A stretch of DNA of 64,000 bases from Catonia carolina (GCA_035578175.1 JAQMRL010000002.1:99550748-99614747); one strand, 5' to 3'; numbered from the stretch's first letter, positions 10,670 through 24,015 are shown. Translations and numbers: made by a program. Notes: generated from the sequence alone by a model not told the origin.

Positions 10670-12436
10670 TAATTAAATTGTTTGTTGTTGTACTCAAGCA
10701 CAGTACATAACTGTAATTTTTAATAATATGTTAGGGAATTTTTGAGCAAATATTCTAACTATTTTACATAGAATTTTAATTGCTGATGAAACAGAAATTA
10801 TTCAAATGCTGTTTATCATAAAACTTATTGTTTCAATTAAAACCTACTTAAGCAGAGAAAATGCACCAGTAAATTACCAAAGTCCTTAAAAAGTTTTGCT
10901 AATCTGTTAAAAAAGATCTTAAAAATACTGAATTGTTGAAATGTTTTATAGTATAGAGACTATTTCTGAACAACCTTTTTTTCAAAAATTATCTGATGTC
11001 ATACTTATTGGAATTACTAAGCAAATAAGTAATAAAAATCATCGTAATTTGTAAAGGATTGGTAAGTAACAAGTTAAACTAGGGGTGTTAATATTTACAG
11101 TTTTATCGTGACAAACCTTTACTTTACTTTGGACTCTCCTAAATGCAGTTAAAAAATTTTATATATAAAGAAAAATAGCACGTAATAGAAATTAGAGTGG
11201 CCACCTCTACTGAATGTAGTGGTTTAGGGCTCTATATTTTTTTGGATTGCAAAATGGAAGATTCTGCCTTTGAATGCAGGAAAACTAGACATTTTTAACA
11301 ATTTACAACGCACTGATTAATATATTTCGTACAACTCGGTATTCTTTAAAGATTAAACAGTTGATGGGTCTTTGAATTTTTTTTTAAATTAAAACTAAAA
11401 TATATATTGTCAATTTTTGTAATAAACTAATATTATAGGAATTCGGAAATTTAGCAAAGAAGGATTACAAAACTTAAGATTTTCCACTGAAACACTCATT
11501 TAAATTGTTTTTATTTTCCAAAATTACTACTGTAAAATATGTTTTAGATAAAATATCGTTATAAATAGCGCGAGGGTTTAAAATGCTACAATTTTTTAAC
11601 GAATATATTGATGTTAAATAGTTTTTTAGCTGGAATTTATGAGTTTTCTTTAATCATAAAAGGTCCATTGTTGTTTTTCCAAGTTCAACGTTGTAGAGTT
11701 TGTCCAAATATTACAATAAATATCTGTACGCTAACAGTTTTGTTAAGAATTACTTTAAAATTTTCGAGTAGATATACCAATATTAATATGAGTGTGAAAA
11801 ATGTCAGTGTTTTATTGATAATATGTATGATATTCATACAATATTTAAAATATAGAATAATTGGAATTCAAATATTGTTATTTTAAATCTCATTATGTTT
11901 TGTATAACGTAACATGATTTTCTTTAGTCTAGTAAACCTATTGTTCTGTCAACTGTAAGATATTGCACAATTGAATTCAAAAGAGTGCTCATATCGTGTA
12001 TTGCAGTGAGATTGTTTTACCTATTCTGAAACCATCTACTAAACAGAATTTCTATTATCTACAGATCCAGTTATATTTCCAAAGTGCATAATAAATAGCC
12101 AAGCCAATATATTTTATTTTCAAAATAGAACGGAAAACAAAATATATTTTCCATAGTTCCTCTTCAATTTTTATGCTAACTAGGTAAATTTTCCAACCTA
12201 TTCTGGATGAACAAGCTTTATCATTAACCTGCAGTCACTTTATTTTTTATTTATTCATTGCGGCAGAATCTATAATCTATTCTGATACATAGTGATAAAC
12301 AGATATGTTTTCTTTATCATCAGTAAGGAAAACCCTCCCAATTAAGAAACCTCGTAATTTTATTTCATGTGTGGCCTTATCACTGAGTCTTTAAGAAGTC
12401 TTAATAATAGTCATTAAGAGTCGTTTGAACGGGCTT
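10670..12436. other. AT-rich intergenic DNA
   Basis: No gene or bounded repeat is recognised. The frame at 11608-11886 is low-complexity and is not accepted as coding. Confidence 0.45.
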
Positions 12437-13190
12437 TTTTTACACTTCCAATTGAAAATTTAGTATCTCTTATTATATAAATACAACAATTTCTAAATGT
12501 GAAGCTAATGTTTTAAAACTTGATTTACTTGAAGGAGCGTGCAGTCATCACCACAGTCTTACAGGTGACCAAGAAGATCCCTTGGCCAGAGGCGTTTGAA
12601 ACGTCTGTGCTGAGTACCCGGTATCGCCCTAGTGTACAAGTATTGTATAAGAGGGTTGTCATGTAATTCAAATTTTTCATGCATCTTCTTGTAAAGTTGT
12701 TTCGCGACATCAATTACGTATGGGATTTGGAAGGCTTTGTGCAACATTAAGTTGGTGATGTAAAAGAGGCATTGCGATATCGTTCGTAGAATCTTGTTTT
12801 GAATCACCTGTACACGTTTCGTTTGTGAAGGTTTAGCAGATCCCCAAAGTTAAACTCCATATGTCCAGATTGGTCTAAGACTGTCTTGTAGATTGTTAAT
12901 TTGTGTGACATGTTTAATTTAGAACGTCTATCGAGTAAGCGTTTTAGTTGATAGAAGCGTGTTTTGAGTTTGTGGCGTGTGTGTGTGTAATATATGCGTT
13001 CCATGTAAGTTTTCTGTCCAAGTGTAAGCCTAAACGGCGTGTTTGATTAGTGTGAGGCAGCGGAATATTATTAATGTAAACGGTTGGGTAGTTTTGTCGT
13101 CTAAGAGTAAACGTCATTTGTTGCGATTTGTTTTCATTAATTTTAATTTTCAAAGTTTAAGCCATGACTCTATTATGACTCTATCTTGAA
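12437..13190 (-). pseudogene. Jockey-like non-LTR retrotransposon, 3' fragment
   Basis: Read on the minus strand, broken frames give the palm end (KIKINENKSQQMTFTLRRQ), the motif LGLHLDRKLTWNAYI, a thumb region with several frameshifts, then HKAFQIPYVIDVAKQLY and FKRLWPRDLLGHL. A roughly 100-bp 3' UTR ends in a short A-run at 12437-12443. The order matches Jockey-type RTs. The 5' part, including the catalytic residues, is missing. A second, internally deleted copy of the same element lies at 31622-31885 and shares the 3' UTR (TTCACATTTRGAAATTGTTG), which fixes the 3' boundary here. Confidence 0.83.
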
Positions 13191-13930
13191 TGGTCTAAAA
13201 GTGGAATTTAAATCTCTTGTGTAATATTTTGTTTGTTATGTGCCGAATATAACAGTGATTGTTCTGAGCAATTTTTATTAAAACCTTTGCAGGATTTTAA
13301 TGTTCGAATAAAATTCACAGCCATTAAAATCATATTGTTTTTATATAGCTATAAGATTTCCTATGCTCATTAACCTGGTATTTTGGAAATTAAAAAAATA
13401 ATTAATTGAATCTTTAAGAGATTGGTATTTTCAAAAATTACTAGGCTTACATCAAAATGCACTCAAATAGAAATTTTTTCTTTTAAAATAACTGTCAACG
13501 ATATTTTAAGATGGAAGTACAGAAACAACTGAACTTGTAAATTTCACAATTTTTTATTTTAAGCGTTTAGTTTTAGTTTTAACTAATTAATATTTATTTT
13601 ATAAATATTAATATTCCTTGTACGTGGAAAAGGGAAAAAATTTTAAATTATAATTTTATAGATAATAATAACAAATATACATTACAAGCTAATAGTATCA
13701 AGTGGATATAACTTATGTGAAAATGTTTAATATGTTAATAATATATAATCATAAATTAATGTTCTTAATGTTTTGTTTATTATGTATAAATAAAATTTTT
13801 TTTGTATTTACCTTATACTGCTTCTTATACTTTGTTTCTTACAAGTACTTTCGCGGTACGCAACTCTTCTTCAGGTAGGCTAATAATAATAGCTTCTAGG
13901 AATTGTTTATGAAGATTGCATGAAGATGCA
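13191..13930. other. AT-rich intergenic DNA
   Basis: No gene is recognised. The block around CAAGTACTTTCGCGGTACGC (13844-13863) stands out as less AT-rich but is unassigned. Confidence 0.4.
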
Positions 13931-13984
13931 ATTTTGATTCAAACCGTTTACAAAGGAAGCTTTGTCAACGGTTTGAATCAAAAT
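13931..13984. repeat. 54-bp near-perfect hairpin
   Basis: An 18-bp outer stem (ATTTTGATTCAAACCGTT with its exact complement), one T/C mismatch, a 6-bp inner stem (ACAAAG/CTTTGT) and a GAAG loop make an almost perfect 25-position hairpin. It could be the terminal fold of a mobile element or a small-RNA precursor. No flanking TIR element was identified. Confidence 0.85.
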
Positions 13985-14254
13985 CATACATACGTAAAAA
14001 AACAATAATATAGAATCTGCTGTTATGATGCTAATTAGTAACTTAAATAATTATAATCATAAAGTATAAAATTGAAGTCATTGATAGCAAGCGTACAAGC
14101 TATGTCTATGCTAACAACGACAAAATAACAGAAGGGCTATTAATTTTATAACTGTACTAATATTATAAAGATGTAACATTTCTTTGTCTCAGGAACTACT
14201 AAACTGATGAAAAAAAATTCGCTACCGTAGGTATTGAAAAGTTTAAACAAAGAA

Positions 14255-14950
14255 AAACGGTACTTTGAGTGTTATGATTGGAGCAAAACTTAGGATCTTA
14301 CAATGAGAGGTAACAGAAATTATTAGCTTCGAAAAGACTTTTTTTTAGGGGATCAAGGATCGTATGAGGGAAGAAATTCAAAATTGCAATATTCAACAAG
14401 AGTTGCAGATAAAAGTATAAATCAGAGAATTAGTTATCGCAATAAGTGAATGGAAAATATTCAATTAATGGAGATAGATAGAAATTTCGAAAAGAGGTTC
14501 TAGGATACAAGTCCGTAGATCGAAGGAGCTCGGGTCCCCTACAATGCCAAGAATAGTATAGTTAATTTTTTAATGAAATTAAATAAAACATTTTGATGAA
14601 CAAGTCAAGTGACCAATGACGTGAAGAGGAGTAGAATCAGGAAGAGGAGAAGGAGATCGAGAGAGAAAATAGTGGTGAAGAAGAAAGATTTGAAGTAGCA
14701 AATCTACATAATTTTTATTAATTAAAGACGCGTTAATATTTAGTCTATAGCATCTATGTTGGTACATAAAATAACATGAAAGATGAATGGTAGTTCTGAC
14801 TCTTTTGTGTGGCAACGACTTAGAATTTTACAGTGAAAAGGAAACAGAAATTGTAAGCTGCGAAAATGCGTATTTTACGGAAGGTTAAAAGTTGTGCGAA
14901 GGATCAAACATTTGAAAGTTGGTGCAAGGTAAGAGTTCTGGATGATCAGG
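14255..14950 (+). pseudogene. Two degraded non-LTR RT C-terminal relics
   Basis: Two stretches, near 14280-14540 and 14815-14950, resemble each other (CTTACAATGAGAGGTAACAG versus TTTACAGTGAAAAGGAAACA). In broken frames they give thumb-region-like words such as KLLASKR, AAKMRILRKVK and DRMREEIQN. An arginine-rich stretch between them (14610-14690) also looks like the basic tail of such RTs. The frames are interrupted by several stops. The assignment to a non-LTR RT is by motif likeness only. Confidence 0.4.
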
Positions 14951-16030
14951 TTTCAATCCGATTGGTACCCCCACAGCAGTTACAAGTGACGAAACTGTTG
15001 ATGCAAATTTAAAGACACTGAGGAAAAAGATTTTCCAGAAAAGTTTACGTTATGACAAACATTATATTACAGGTTTTATATTACAGGAAACACGATTTTA
15101 ATGTGGATATGGCGTAAAAAATTGGTTATCAAATTAGTAAAATACTGCTTGAGAAGTTAGGAGTAAGCTACTGTGACTGGCCATATTCTTTTTTTGTTTA
15201 TTATTCAACAAAAATATTTTTTAAATCATAAATTTATTTATAGAGCATAAGAATAAGAGATTATAACATTTTGAAAGAAGAGTTCGGGTGAAAACAGAAA
15301 TTTAGAAATACCGATATAATTTAACGGTGATTTAAACGGTACGATGAAATACAGTATGATTGAAATTGTAGAGAAATTTTATTTGGATCTGACAAACTGT
15401 CTAGATGCTTTCAGATGTCTAGAACCTTGTACAGATCGCAAATACAGAATGAATATTCAGTTTCAAGGCTACCAAAAGCACACATGTGGATTTGATGCAC
15501 ACCATTCCAACTTTTCATAACGAACTACATTAATATGCTCACATTTTCATTATTCAAATGCTAATTTGATATTTAAAATTTTGAATAAACCTCTTCAGAA
15601 TAAAAGTGTTCATTATCTCACGAATCGATATGGCTATCTACATACGTACACCAGTACAGATTGAACTTTAAAGTTATGTAGGTATTATAAAAATGAAAAA
15701 ATTCAATACCCAAATTTTACAATAACTCTTCTTTATATAAAGTTATATTATAAAATGCAGACAACTGTTGTGAACGTTAATTGGTAAGTTCAATAATGTA
15801 CTAATAATAATAAAAAAAGTATGTTTATTTTTACAAATCAAAATAATTTACAATGTCTTCCTAATACAATTTAAATATTTAATCTATACTAAAAAGACAA
15901 AACGTGTTATTATGTGCAGGCTAATTTCCAAAATTACTGAATGGATATTCATAAAATTTCGACAGGATATTCATATTTATATTCACAGCGACATTATATT
16001 TTAAAATTTTCGAAAATGATAACCCTAAGA
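14951..16030. other. AT-rich intergenic DNA
   Basis: I see no gene, TIR pair or SINE head in this stretch. Confidence 0.4.
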
Positions 16031-16059
16031 CCCCTAATGAAGGTTTTCATAAATATGTA

Positions 16060-16312
16060 GGCTTATGTGTGTGTATGTATGTATATATATATCTATATAT
16101 ATGTAGTGCTGTTGAAGCAAATGAAGGGGATTTGATGAAAGTAAAAGACGTATGTGGGGAAATATAAAAACGTCGTTTTGTGTGCGTGTACTATTGTTAA
16201 AGACAGTATACACGTATATTAAAGACGAGCGGAAGACGTTTATGGCTAATTTATCAAAACGTAGTGCGTGTGAGTGCATGTATGTGTGTGTGTGTGTACA
16301 TTGAAGTATAGT
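16060..16312. repeat. GT/AT-rich simple-sequence region
   Basis: A TGTGTGTATGTATGTATATA run at 16066-16103 and a (TG)n run at 16277-16298 bracket a moderately repetitive stretch. The minus-strand frame across it is a product of simple sequence, not a gene. Confidence 0.7.
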
Positions 16313-16830
16313 TGATCTAGCAGATACACTATTTCTGTAACATTTATTTATTTAAAAAAAATTGATTACACATGTTTCGCGTGCGAGACCACGCGGGGCG
16401 TGCTAGTCACACAATAACATTTTAGACATTCCAGTACAACTTAATAATAATTTACCAGTCAGAAGAAAACTCCACACCAAGACAAGACCAAATTTTGGTC
16501 ATCAGTCTGATTGATAAATAACTCTCCGTAGCCTACCAAGTACCTAATAACAATACAAAGAATGAATCACCCGTTTTTTTAAAGCCACATAGGACTATAT
16601 AACTTCATTAAAGTAGGAACATCTCCTTTCAATTTTTGTTGGGTTGAAGTAATTTTCCTGATGTTTCTTTCCTTGATTCTTCTCCAGTACTTGTTCAATC
16701 TTTTTGATCTCTTCTCGCGTTCTTCGTCGCAATACACGATTTTCTATCGTTTGGTCGGTATCGTCTTTTCAAGTCTTGTGTTGTTCAGTTTGTGGTATAA
16801 TAAATCATCCTTATAACACAAATAAAATAA
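16313..16830. other. Unassigned stretch before repeat R copy A
   Basis: A short GC-rich piece (GTGCGAGACCACGCGGGGCG, 16381-16400) lies in AT-rich DNA. No gene is recognised. Confidence 0.35.
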
Positions 16831-17770
16831 AAAATCTGGTGTGAAACACTCACACAACTTTCTCTTGCCAATGCAAATAATAAACAATAAACCTAACATT
16901 AGTATTAAAACATTAGAAATGAACAAAAACTAACCTCAAAAACATAACCTTATTTTAATCATGAGTGAATGACGCAAAATGACAATCGAACTCAGTTTGG
17001 CTTAAAAATACGGAAAATCACGCTTTCACGCTAAACTAGGCTCTGTAGAGAAAAATGCTCTAAACAAAAGTTGTAGATCTTTTAATTTTCTATAAATTTA
17101 ATTATATACACTTTTGTCGTAAAATGCATACTAAGACCGAAATGTTAAAAAAATCGATTTTTCTCACGTTTTCGTGAGAAAAAAAACAGAAAATCGCAAA
17201 TTACCGCTAAACTAAGCGTTATACAAAAAAATGTTTGAAACAGAAGTTGTAGGTATTTAAATTCTCTACAACTTTTATTATATAAGTTTTTGCGCTAAAA
17301 TTTATACTAAAGCCGTAATCTTAAAAAAACAACGGTTTTACGTGAAAACAGCCTCACCGAGAATTTCAGCAAACATGGCGCCTACCCTATCTTGTAGAGA
17401 ATAAAAAATTGAGTAAAATAGGCGATTTTAAAAAAAATCGTAGGACCAGTTTTTGAGAAAATCGCAAAAAACTGAAAAATTATACGAATAAACTACTACT
17501 TCCGGTTGACCGATTTTGATGAAAATGTTCGTGTCGCGTTCGGTAGTGGTATGTAACTTAAGTTTCAAGTTTCAAGTTCGTACGATGTTCCGTTCTTGAG
17601 ATATTCTGTTCACACACAGACACACACACAGACCAATCGCTAAAAACATGTTTTTTGGGTTCAGGGGGTCTGAAAACGTATAGATCCGGTGAAAACTCGA
17701 TTTCGAAAAATCGACATGAAAACAATACTTTCCTTCCTATATATTCATATAGGCAAGAGAAAGTAAAAAA
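16831..17770 (+). mobile_element. Interspersed repeat R, copy A (~940 bp)
   Basis: It starts AAAATCTGGTGTGAAACAC and ends GAGAAAGTAAAAA, matching the element at 25688-26623 end to end with many substitutions and small indels. Near each end a short word occurs in opposite orientation (CTTTCTCTTGCC at 16858-16869 and GGCAAGAGAAAG near 17753-17764). This may be a subterminal inverted repeat of a non-autonomous DNA transposon. Internally there are repeated modules (GTTGTAGATCTTTTAA-like and GTTGTAGGTATTTAAA-like) and an (AC)n run near 17612-17632. No ORF of note. Transposon class is undetermined. Confidence 0.75.
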
Positions 17771-19925
17771 GGAAACTAATAATTACATTCTTGTACTAAA
17801 AATTAACAACATGTACTTCAAGCCCTCCCATGAAAACCCACTTAGTTTACGCATCTAAGCCCCCGTTCAGAATATGAAAAAGTCCCTCCTTTCCAATCTG
17901 TCCTTTGAAAACCAAGTAATCGAAACAAATAAATGCATTAGTTTAATGTGATATGTTTAAGTAAATGCTTAGGCGTTCGTACAAAGTTGAGTCAATGTTT
18001 TCGGAGAGACTAGTATGGCCGCCGTGCGCGAGCTGCAGTTCCACATTCTATAAGCTACTTTGTTTTTTTTAAAAATTAAGTAGGCTAGTTATTTAAATCA
18101 ATCATTATTGAGTTAATAAGTAAACAAGATAATTAAATACTGTTAATGTTTTCTTACTGTGAAGATATAGACTGTATCTATTTAATAAATAAATAGAATT
18201 ATTAAATGGTAATTTTTAAAATAACACAATTAGAAGGCTATAAAAACCAAATAGAACTATAGCACGTTTCAACGATATGCTCTAAATAAATTCTTATTAA
18301 TACCAACTGACCCTCTGGCTTTTTACAGCTTCTGATAAGTACATGTTATTTTTCAAACAGGAATAATTTTTTACACCTAGAGCTATTACAGATTGTTAGA
18401 AACTCGTAAAATAATAAAATTTATAGAGTGAGTGTAATACTAATAACTTATCGTTTTTTTTTGATTTCAATTAATTACAACAAAATTTGAAATATACTGA
18501 GTCATAAAAATTAACACACGCCTAAATAAAGTGTATATAAAAATAATATCTAAACTTAATTTTATAATTCACCAATAATGTAAAGTGATTAAGAAATTAA
18601 GGTAGTGAAAAACTTCAAAATTGGATTTCAATTGATTTTAATAAATTAATTTCAATTGAGATTCCAAATTATTTTAATGATAAGAATCCAGTTTTTTTTG
18701 TACGTGATTGTGTATATTTTCATCTTATTAAAAATTTCACCGGACGGGTTAAAAATAAAAACCATGTTTTTCCTAACCAGCCCCAAGAGTTTTTTTTTAT
18801 AATTACCCAAGCAGCTTTAAAACATATTACCATCAATTGAGTTTTAGGATGGGTGTTCAGTGTGTTTGCATGCATGTGTTTTTTTTTTGCCAGCATAAAA
18901 ATTCTGCTTTAATTAGCCTCGAAACCCTATAGGGATTATTAAAAACAGTTCTAACACGATTTTAATTAAATGCGAACTATTTGTTCTACCTATTAAACGG
19001 AGGTAGCTAGTTAATCTGGAATCATTCAAAAAGATCCTGTGTCCACAAAAAATGTTCGCTTTAAAAAATACTCTTTTACATTTCCTATGGTGATTGTCCG
19101 TAATATGTAATAGACTTAGACAAATAAACCTCATGAGAGTTGTATTTAATTAGATTTGTTATGTTGATATTATATTTTGTTATAATATCTATTATACATA
19201 CCTTTAGACATTTAGTTAGTTCTCTTTTAGTTGAATTTTTTAAATTTTTAAAAATAAAACTATCGAATATTTATTTAAATAAAAGTTTATTTCCAAGATT
19301 GCGCATTACTACATTGATTTTCCTCTTTTGAGCACGGGCTTTTGCCTTCTCAGAAGAGGTATCCCTTTGAAATATAGATATTACTGACATATACAGAGCG
19401 AAAACAGTTTTCTGTAAATATAAGTTCAGAGTTAGTTGTAAGCAGGTCTACTAAAATAATGTTAAATTACGTGTAAGCTTTAAATGTAACCCTCCAAATT
19501 ATATACGGTACATTAAAGTGGAAAAATAAAATAAATAACTACAAGAAACGAATGAAAATTAATATCAGTAGGCAAAAGTGTGATCTACCGCAGATCATAC
19601 TTGCTTATTTATCATAACCTAATTTTTACAATTACCTAATTCGGCCTATGTGGATGTATGGACCTTTGATTTATAATTCAATGCAAACATCAGATATGAA
19701 CAGAACAGTATATGAGGGTTTCAACACTAATGTTTACCTTAAGTCACATTATTCCTTATCACGTAAATATAGTTCTGCCGTAAAATCGAACCTCAAAATA
19801 GGCACAGTGTAAAAATCATCAAATAAATGAGTTATTAGTTCGGTAATTTTTGTTTGTTTTTGGTATGGATAAATCTTGGTTTGTGTATATGTGATATACG
19901 ATGATATAAAGATGAAAATGTCAAA
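17771..19925. other. AT-rich intergenic DNA
   Basis: No gene is recognised. A GC-rich patch (TATGGCCGCCGTGCGCGAGC, 18014-18033) and a short inverted repeat around TTTCAATTGA (18626-18660) are the only visible structures. Confidence 0.4.
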
Positions 19926-19994
19926 CCTTACTGGCACTTGAACTCGGGACCCCAGCGTGGAAGCCAGTTGACCATTACACCATTAGGCTCACTG
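19926..19994 (-). mobile_element. tRNA-like SINE head (family S2)
   Basis: On the minus strand a 69-base tRNA-like segment has an A-box-like TGGTGTAATGGTCAAC and a B-box-like GAGTTCAAGTGCC. The acceptor stem does not pair across its ends, so a functional tRNA is unlikely. It is better read as the head of a SINE. The tail to its left (to about 19830) is AT-rich and unlike family S1. Confidence 0.5.
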
Positions 19995-20189
19995 TTTTTA
20001 CACATAAAGTTACTAAATCATACAAATTCAGAGATATGGTAATTGTAATAAACTCATTTACCAAAAACCCACAAAGAAGATTAAGGCGAAGCTGGAATAG
20101 GTATCTCATAAATTACCGATGAGGGTATCTTCATGTGATTCCCTCAATCAAGACAAAAATTAGATATTTTTCTTCTTGTTATGCCTATT

Positions 20190-20560
20190 CGGTTCAGATG
20201 ATGAGGATCATTATGGATATTTTAAACTTATTAGTCACAATCAGGAACAATGCCGTGGAGCTCTTACCGAACCAGGTTCTTCAAATTGGCGAGCCAGGAA
20301 ATTATTCTTCTACTAGCATTCCTCTTTCCCTCAAAACTTCTGCAGAATGCGCTGCAGTAGATCATATATTTTTTGATTTCTCATTATATAACCGAGGTAT
20401 TGCAGCTTACAGCAATTAAAAATTTTGACCGATTCCAGACCCTTGTGACTTTCTGCGTCCACGACATTCTCAATATTCTCCTATACAATCACAGCTCAAA
20501 ACCCTCAAGCTGGCGTGCAGTCACCCTTTTCAAGGTCCAAGTCTCTATATATTTACATCA
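20190..20560 (-). pseudogene. RTE/BovB-like retrotransposon RT, 3' fragment
   Basis: On the minus strand, broken frames give LEGFELWLYRRILRMSWTQK, the characteristic RTE thumb motif, then RRIISWLANLKNL near the end and a short ATGATG-type end (GATCCTCATCATC). The middle has lost its frame. The catalytic domain is missing. The motifs parallel those in the better preserved RTE fragment at 34690-35297 and in the 152-bp end at 46009-46160. Confidence 0.78.
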
Positions 20561-22469
20561 ACATAAATACCGTTGGTTGTGTTAACTAACAGTAATAGTT
20601 CTTGAATAAAGACAATAAAATATGTAATTGTATTGTTCCACTTGCTTGAGTAGTATTTAAATCAGATTTTTTTAGAAAAAAGGGCTTTAAATTGTATTCA
20701 ATTCAATTCAAAAGTTTAAATAATAAGAAATAATGGAAATTTTAAATACTAAATTTAATTTTATGTGAAGATCAATGAGTATAAAATTAACTGAAGTAGT
20801 CATCTGGAGCGCATGAAGGGAAGCCGTTTGACTAGATTAGCAATAAATTAAAAGCCAAATGGTTGAAGGGTGTTAGTCATCCGAAGGCAAGTTGGTTTCC
20901 GGAACAGGCAGTACCTACTGCCTAATCTGTGAAGTGAAGTAATTTTTTTACTATGTAATTTTTTTGTGTAAAAATTGCTCAGTACATTTTATCCTACAGT
21001 TAATTTAGGTAGTATTGACTGTGAAAACTGAAAGTGTTGTAAAAAAATGACTTTAGCTGTACAAATCGTAAAAGTTTATGCTAATTAATTTACAATATTG
21101 TAATGACAATCTGTGAAAATTGCTGTGAAATAACTTTGGTAAAATATTAATACGAAAATCATTGCGGTTTTTTTGTCAAATTTATTTACGTTCACCTGTT
21201 AAAGTTTAACTTCTTGAGTATCCTGTACTTAGGTGAACGGTGTAGTTAATTCATTATTATATAAATATAATACCATTTTATTATTCTTTTAATGAAATAT
21301 AATTATAAAAGTAATGAAGTAAATATTTATAAGCCTTTTCATTGCATATTACCTCAATGAAAAGGTGTAATAAAACAATAAAATTATAAAAAACATTCGT
21401 ATAGTCTTGTTTTCCATTTGTATGATTTATGTAAAGATTTAATTAAGGATTAATTAAGATTTAATTAAATGCTGCAATTTTTTTACAGCTTTAATTAATT
21501 GTTCTTTGAAGCTTGTTTACAAAGTTTTATAATTAGTTCACCTTGTCCTCACGTCACTTTTAATTTTTTTTAAAAAGTATTTATTTGTATTTTAAAGCTG
21601 GGGTCGAGAACCCCACCTCAGTTCCATGAACACTTAGTGTTGATTATCTGCCCTAAGCCATGAAATCGGCTGTGAAGTTTATTTACCCTTTAACGACAAC
21701 AGTAGTGTCAGGAACATTCATGATACTAATTGAATACCTGTAACCTCTGAATGTGAACCTATAATATGTAGGCCTATGTCATCATTTTTTGTAGTAGTAA
21801 CTTATATTTATTATCTTCTTATTGTTATTATTATTTATTAGTCTATCATAGAGTATTGGATACAGGTCATTTGTGTTTGCCTCTATAATCCTCTGCGAAA
21901 TTCTCGGCAAATTAAATCCAACCACTAGTTCAAGTCATCTTTCAACCATATTTATCGCCAACCTCTATTTTTCTTTCCCAGCCAGAGTCTCCAACGCTAA
22001 ACTTCATTGTTTCATCGATAATATTTATTATATTAATTTATAAATAGCTACTTTTTGCTTGGAATGGCCAAGGGAAATTGTGAAAAAACCTTGACCAGGA
22101 GGGCCAATCTATTATTTTATTAAATACAACTGTACCAATTAATTTTTTCACGAAATTTTCACTGTAGCACGTCATTTAAACTGATTGTTATAGGTTTGAT
22201 AACAATTTAAACGTAACAAAAACAATGAAATAATAGTTTAAAAAATAAGCTTTATGGGAGAGGAACCAAATATGGAATACCATTTTAATTTTTTGATTTT
22301 TCTGGGTTTCCATAACTTTTTTGAAATTACTAGAATTTTATATCAATAGTAGAAATAGTTTATTTTACAAATAGAAAATACACAATCTTAAATTTACAAA
22401 TATAATTTTTTTTAAAAAACTTTCTTTAGCGACATAATTTTTACAATTCACAAAATAGGATCTTAATAT
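20561..22469. other. AT-rich intergenic DNA
   Basis: No gene is recognised. A non-AT-rich block at 20810-20930 may be a SINE-like relic, but no A/B boxes are convincing. A hairpin lies at 21334-21366 (CCTTTTCATTG / CAATGAAAAGG). Confidence 0.4.
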
Positions 22470-22860
22470 GGAATACATTGGGTTATAATTTGAAATACTT
22501 GGAATAGATACATAATTTGCCTACATAGTTATTAAAGCACCAAAGTATTAGTCCATTCATCAGTTTATTGACAGTAATCGCAGACAAAATACAACCTTTC
22601 AGCACTAGTGCATTGTTCATATCAATTATTACACATCTAGCATTGAATTCACTTTTCACCTTTTTTATCTTCATTATAATCACCTTGACAAAACACGCTG
22701 TATTTGGTCAGTTTGAATCCGGTAGTTGTTTCTGTCGGTATAACCAATGGTACAAGAAGATCAGGATTTCCAACGTCCTGTCTGGAAAAACACTAGTATT
22801 CCATAATAAGACCCTATTCCATATATGGGCTCCCTTCCCCTATTAATAAAGACACAACTG
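22470..22860 (-). pseudogene. Possible broken coding remnant, unassigned
   Basis: On the minus strand two frames joined by a frameshift look protein-like: one reads DVGNPDLLVPLVIPTETTTG and GFKLTKYSVFCQGDYNEDKK, the next SEFNARCVIIDMNNALVLKG and TVNKLMNGLILWC. The balanced composition differs from the surrounding low-complexity DNA. I do not recognise the family. It may be a decayed transposon protein. The overlapping plus-strand frame (22568-22846) is hydrophobic and less convincing. Confidence 0.25.
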
Positions 22861-23854
22861 TACACATTAATCAATATGTAATGAATAAATGAAATAAATT
22901 AAAATGCAGATTTGAAATTGAAAATAAAATGTATTTTAATGAAAAACGAAAAGTTGAAAAATTGAAAATTGAAACACAGAAAATATGTTACAAAATTATT
23001 AAATGCTTGATCTTATTTAGTGATGACACTATGATATAAAACTAAGTATTTTAATTAATTACTAATGATTATAATTATGTATTGCATTATCTATTACTGA
23101 AAATTAATATATACTAGCTATGAGCTCAAATTAATTATTTTTATAGTTACTAATTGAGATTATCCTCGAAGTCTTGCTTTTGCTTCTTGTCCATCCATTA
23201 ACCGGGAATCAATTGGGGCGTCGAGTCATTGTTGCAATTGGTTTTATAGTCTTGAATTAATTTTATTTAAATCTTTTCTTCATATCTTAAAATTATCAAA
23301 TTTATTTTGTTTGGTTCCATAGATAATTAAATTCTTGATACTTTAATATTTTTCTTTACTTATTTTCTTATTATTTCAAATTATTTAATTAAAATTATAC
23401 TATCTTTTGTTTTCTTCCTTAAATTTGAGATATTTGAATTCTGGAATTAATTTTTTTGAATGTTTTATTTTTTCTTATAATTCATCTTGATATATTTAAT
23501 TAATTACTATATAGAATATTTAAATTTTAAATTAGAAATTTTTGAATTTTGATTATTATTTATGATTATTTTTAAATTACTTCTTGAATTTACAAAAATT
23601 GATTAATTGAATTAGATCTTCGATCAACGACGTACTGTAACATAGACTGCTATTCTATAAATAAAACTATAAATTTGTTTAAAACTTTATGATAATTTAA
23701 AGAAAGTTCTAAAACAGTGATTGATTAAACCTTTTACAGTATGAAAGAGTTTCTTTTTTTAAATATTTTTTGTTTTTAAATAATTTTCTAAGCAAACGCT
23801 GAGGTCAAATGTGTATTATCAGGTAAAAGTTATTAGATGACAAGCTCATTAAAT
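22861..23854. other. Very AT-rich intergenic DNA
   Basis: Low-complexity A/T-rich sequence, with one ordinary block around GGGAATCAATTGGGGCGTCG (23204-23223). Nothing is recognised. Confidence 0.4.
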
Positions 23855-24015
23855 CAAAAAGGTCGGTAAATAAGCAGTTTTAAAAAACCGCCTGCAAAGT
23901 AGAGGTTCCGGATTCGATCCCCGGCTAGGGTCTGAAATATTACTACTCATCGAGACCCACCTTAATCTAGGTGCTAATGACCAAGAGGTTGATGCGACTA
24001 ATAAATAAACTTTAA
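23855..24015 (+). mobile_element. tRNA-headed SINE (family S1), decayed head
   Basis: A B-box-like block (TTCCGGATTCGATCCCCGGC, 23906-23925) is followed by a body with GGTTGATGCGACTAATAAAT at its 3' end, matching the tails near 7.4 and 37.0 kb. The A-box half is poorly preserved. It ends about 30 bp before the (AAC)-end repeat at 24048. Confidence 0.65.

Noticed and set aside
11608..11886. Plus-strand ORF of 92 codons
   Set aside because: Low-complexity hydrophobic composition and no motif; typical of AT-rich non-coding DNA.
16034..16279. Minus-strand histidine/tyrosine/isoleucine-rich ORF
   Set aside because: Produced by TG/TA simple repeats.
19926..19994. Functional tRNA gene
   Set aside because: A- and B-box-like words are present, but the acceptor stem does not pair; a SINE head is the better reading.
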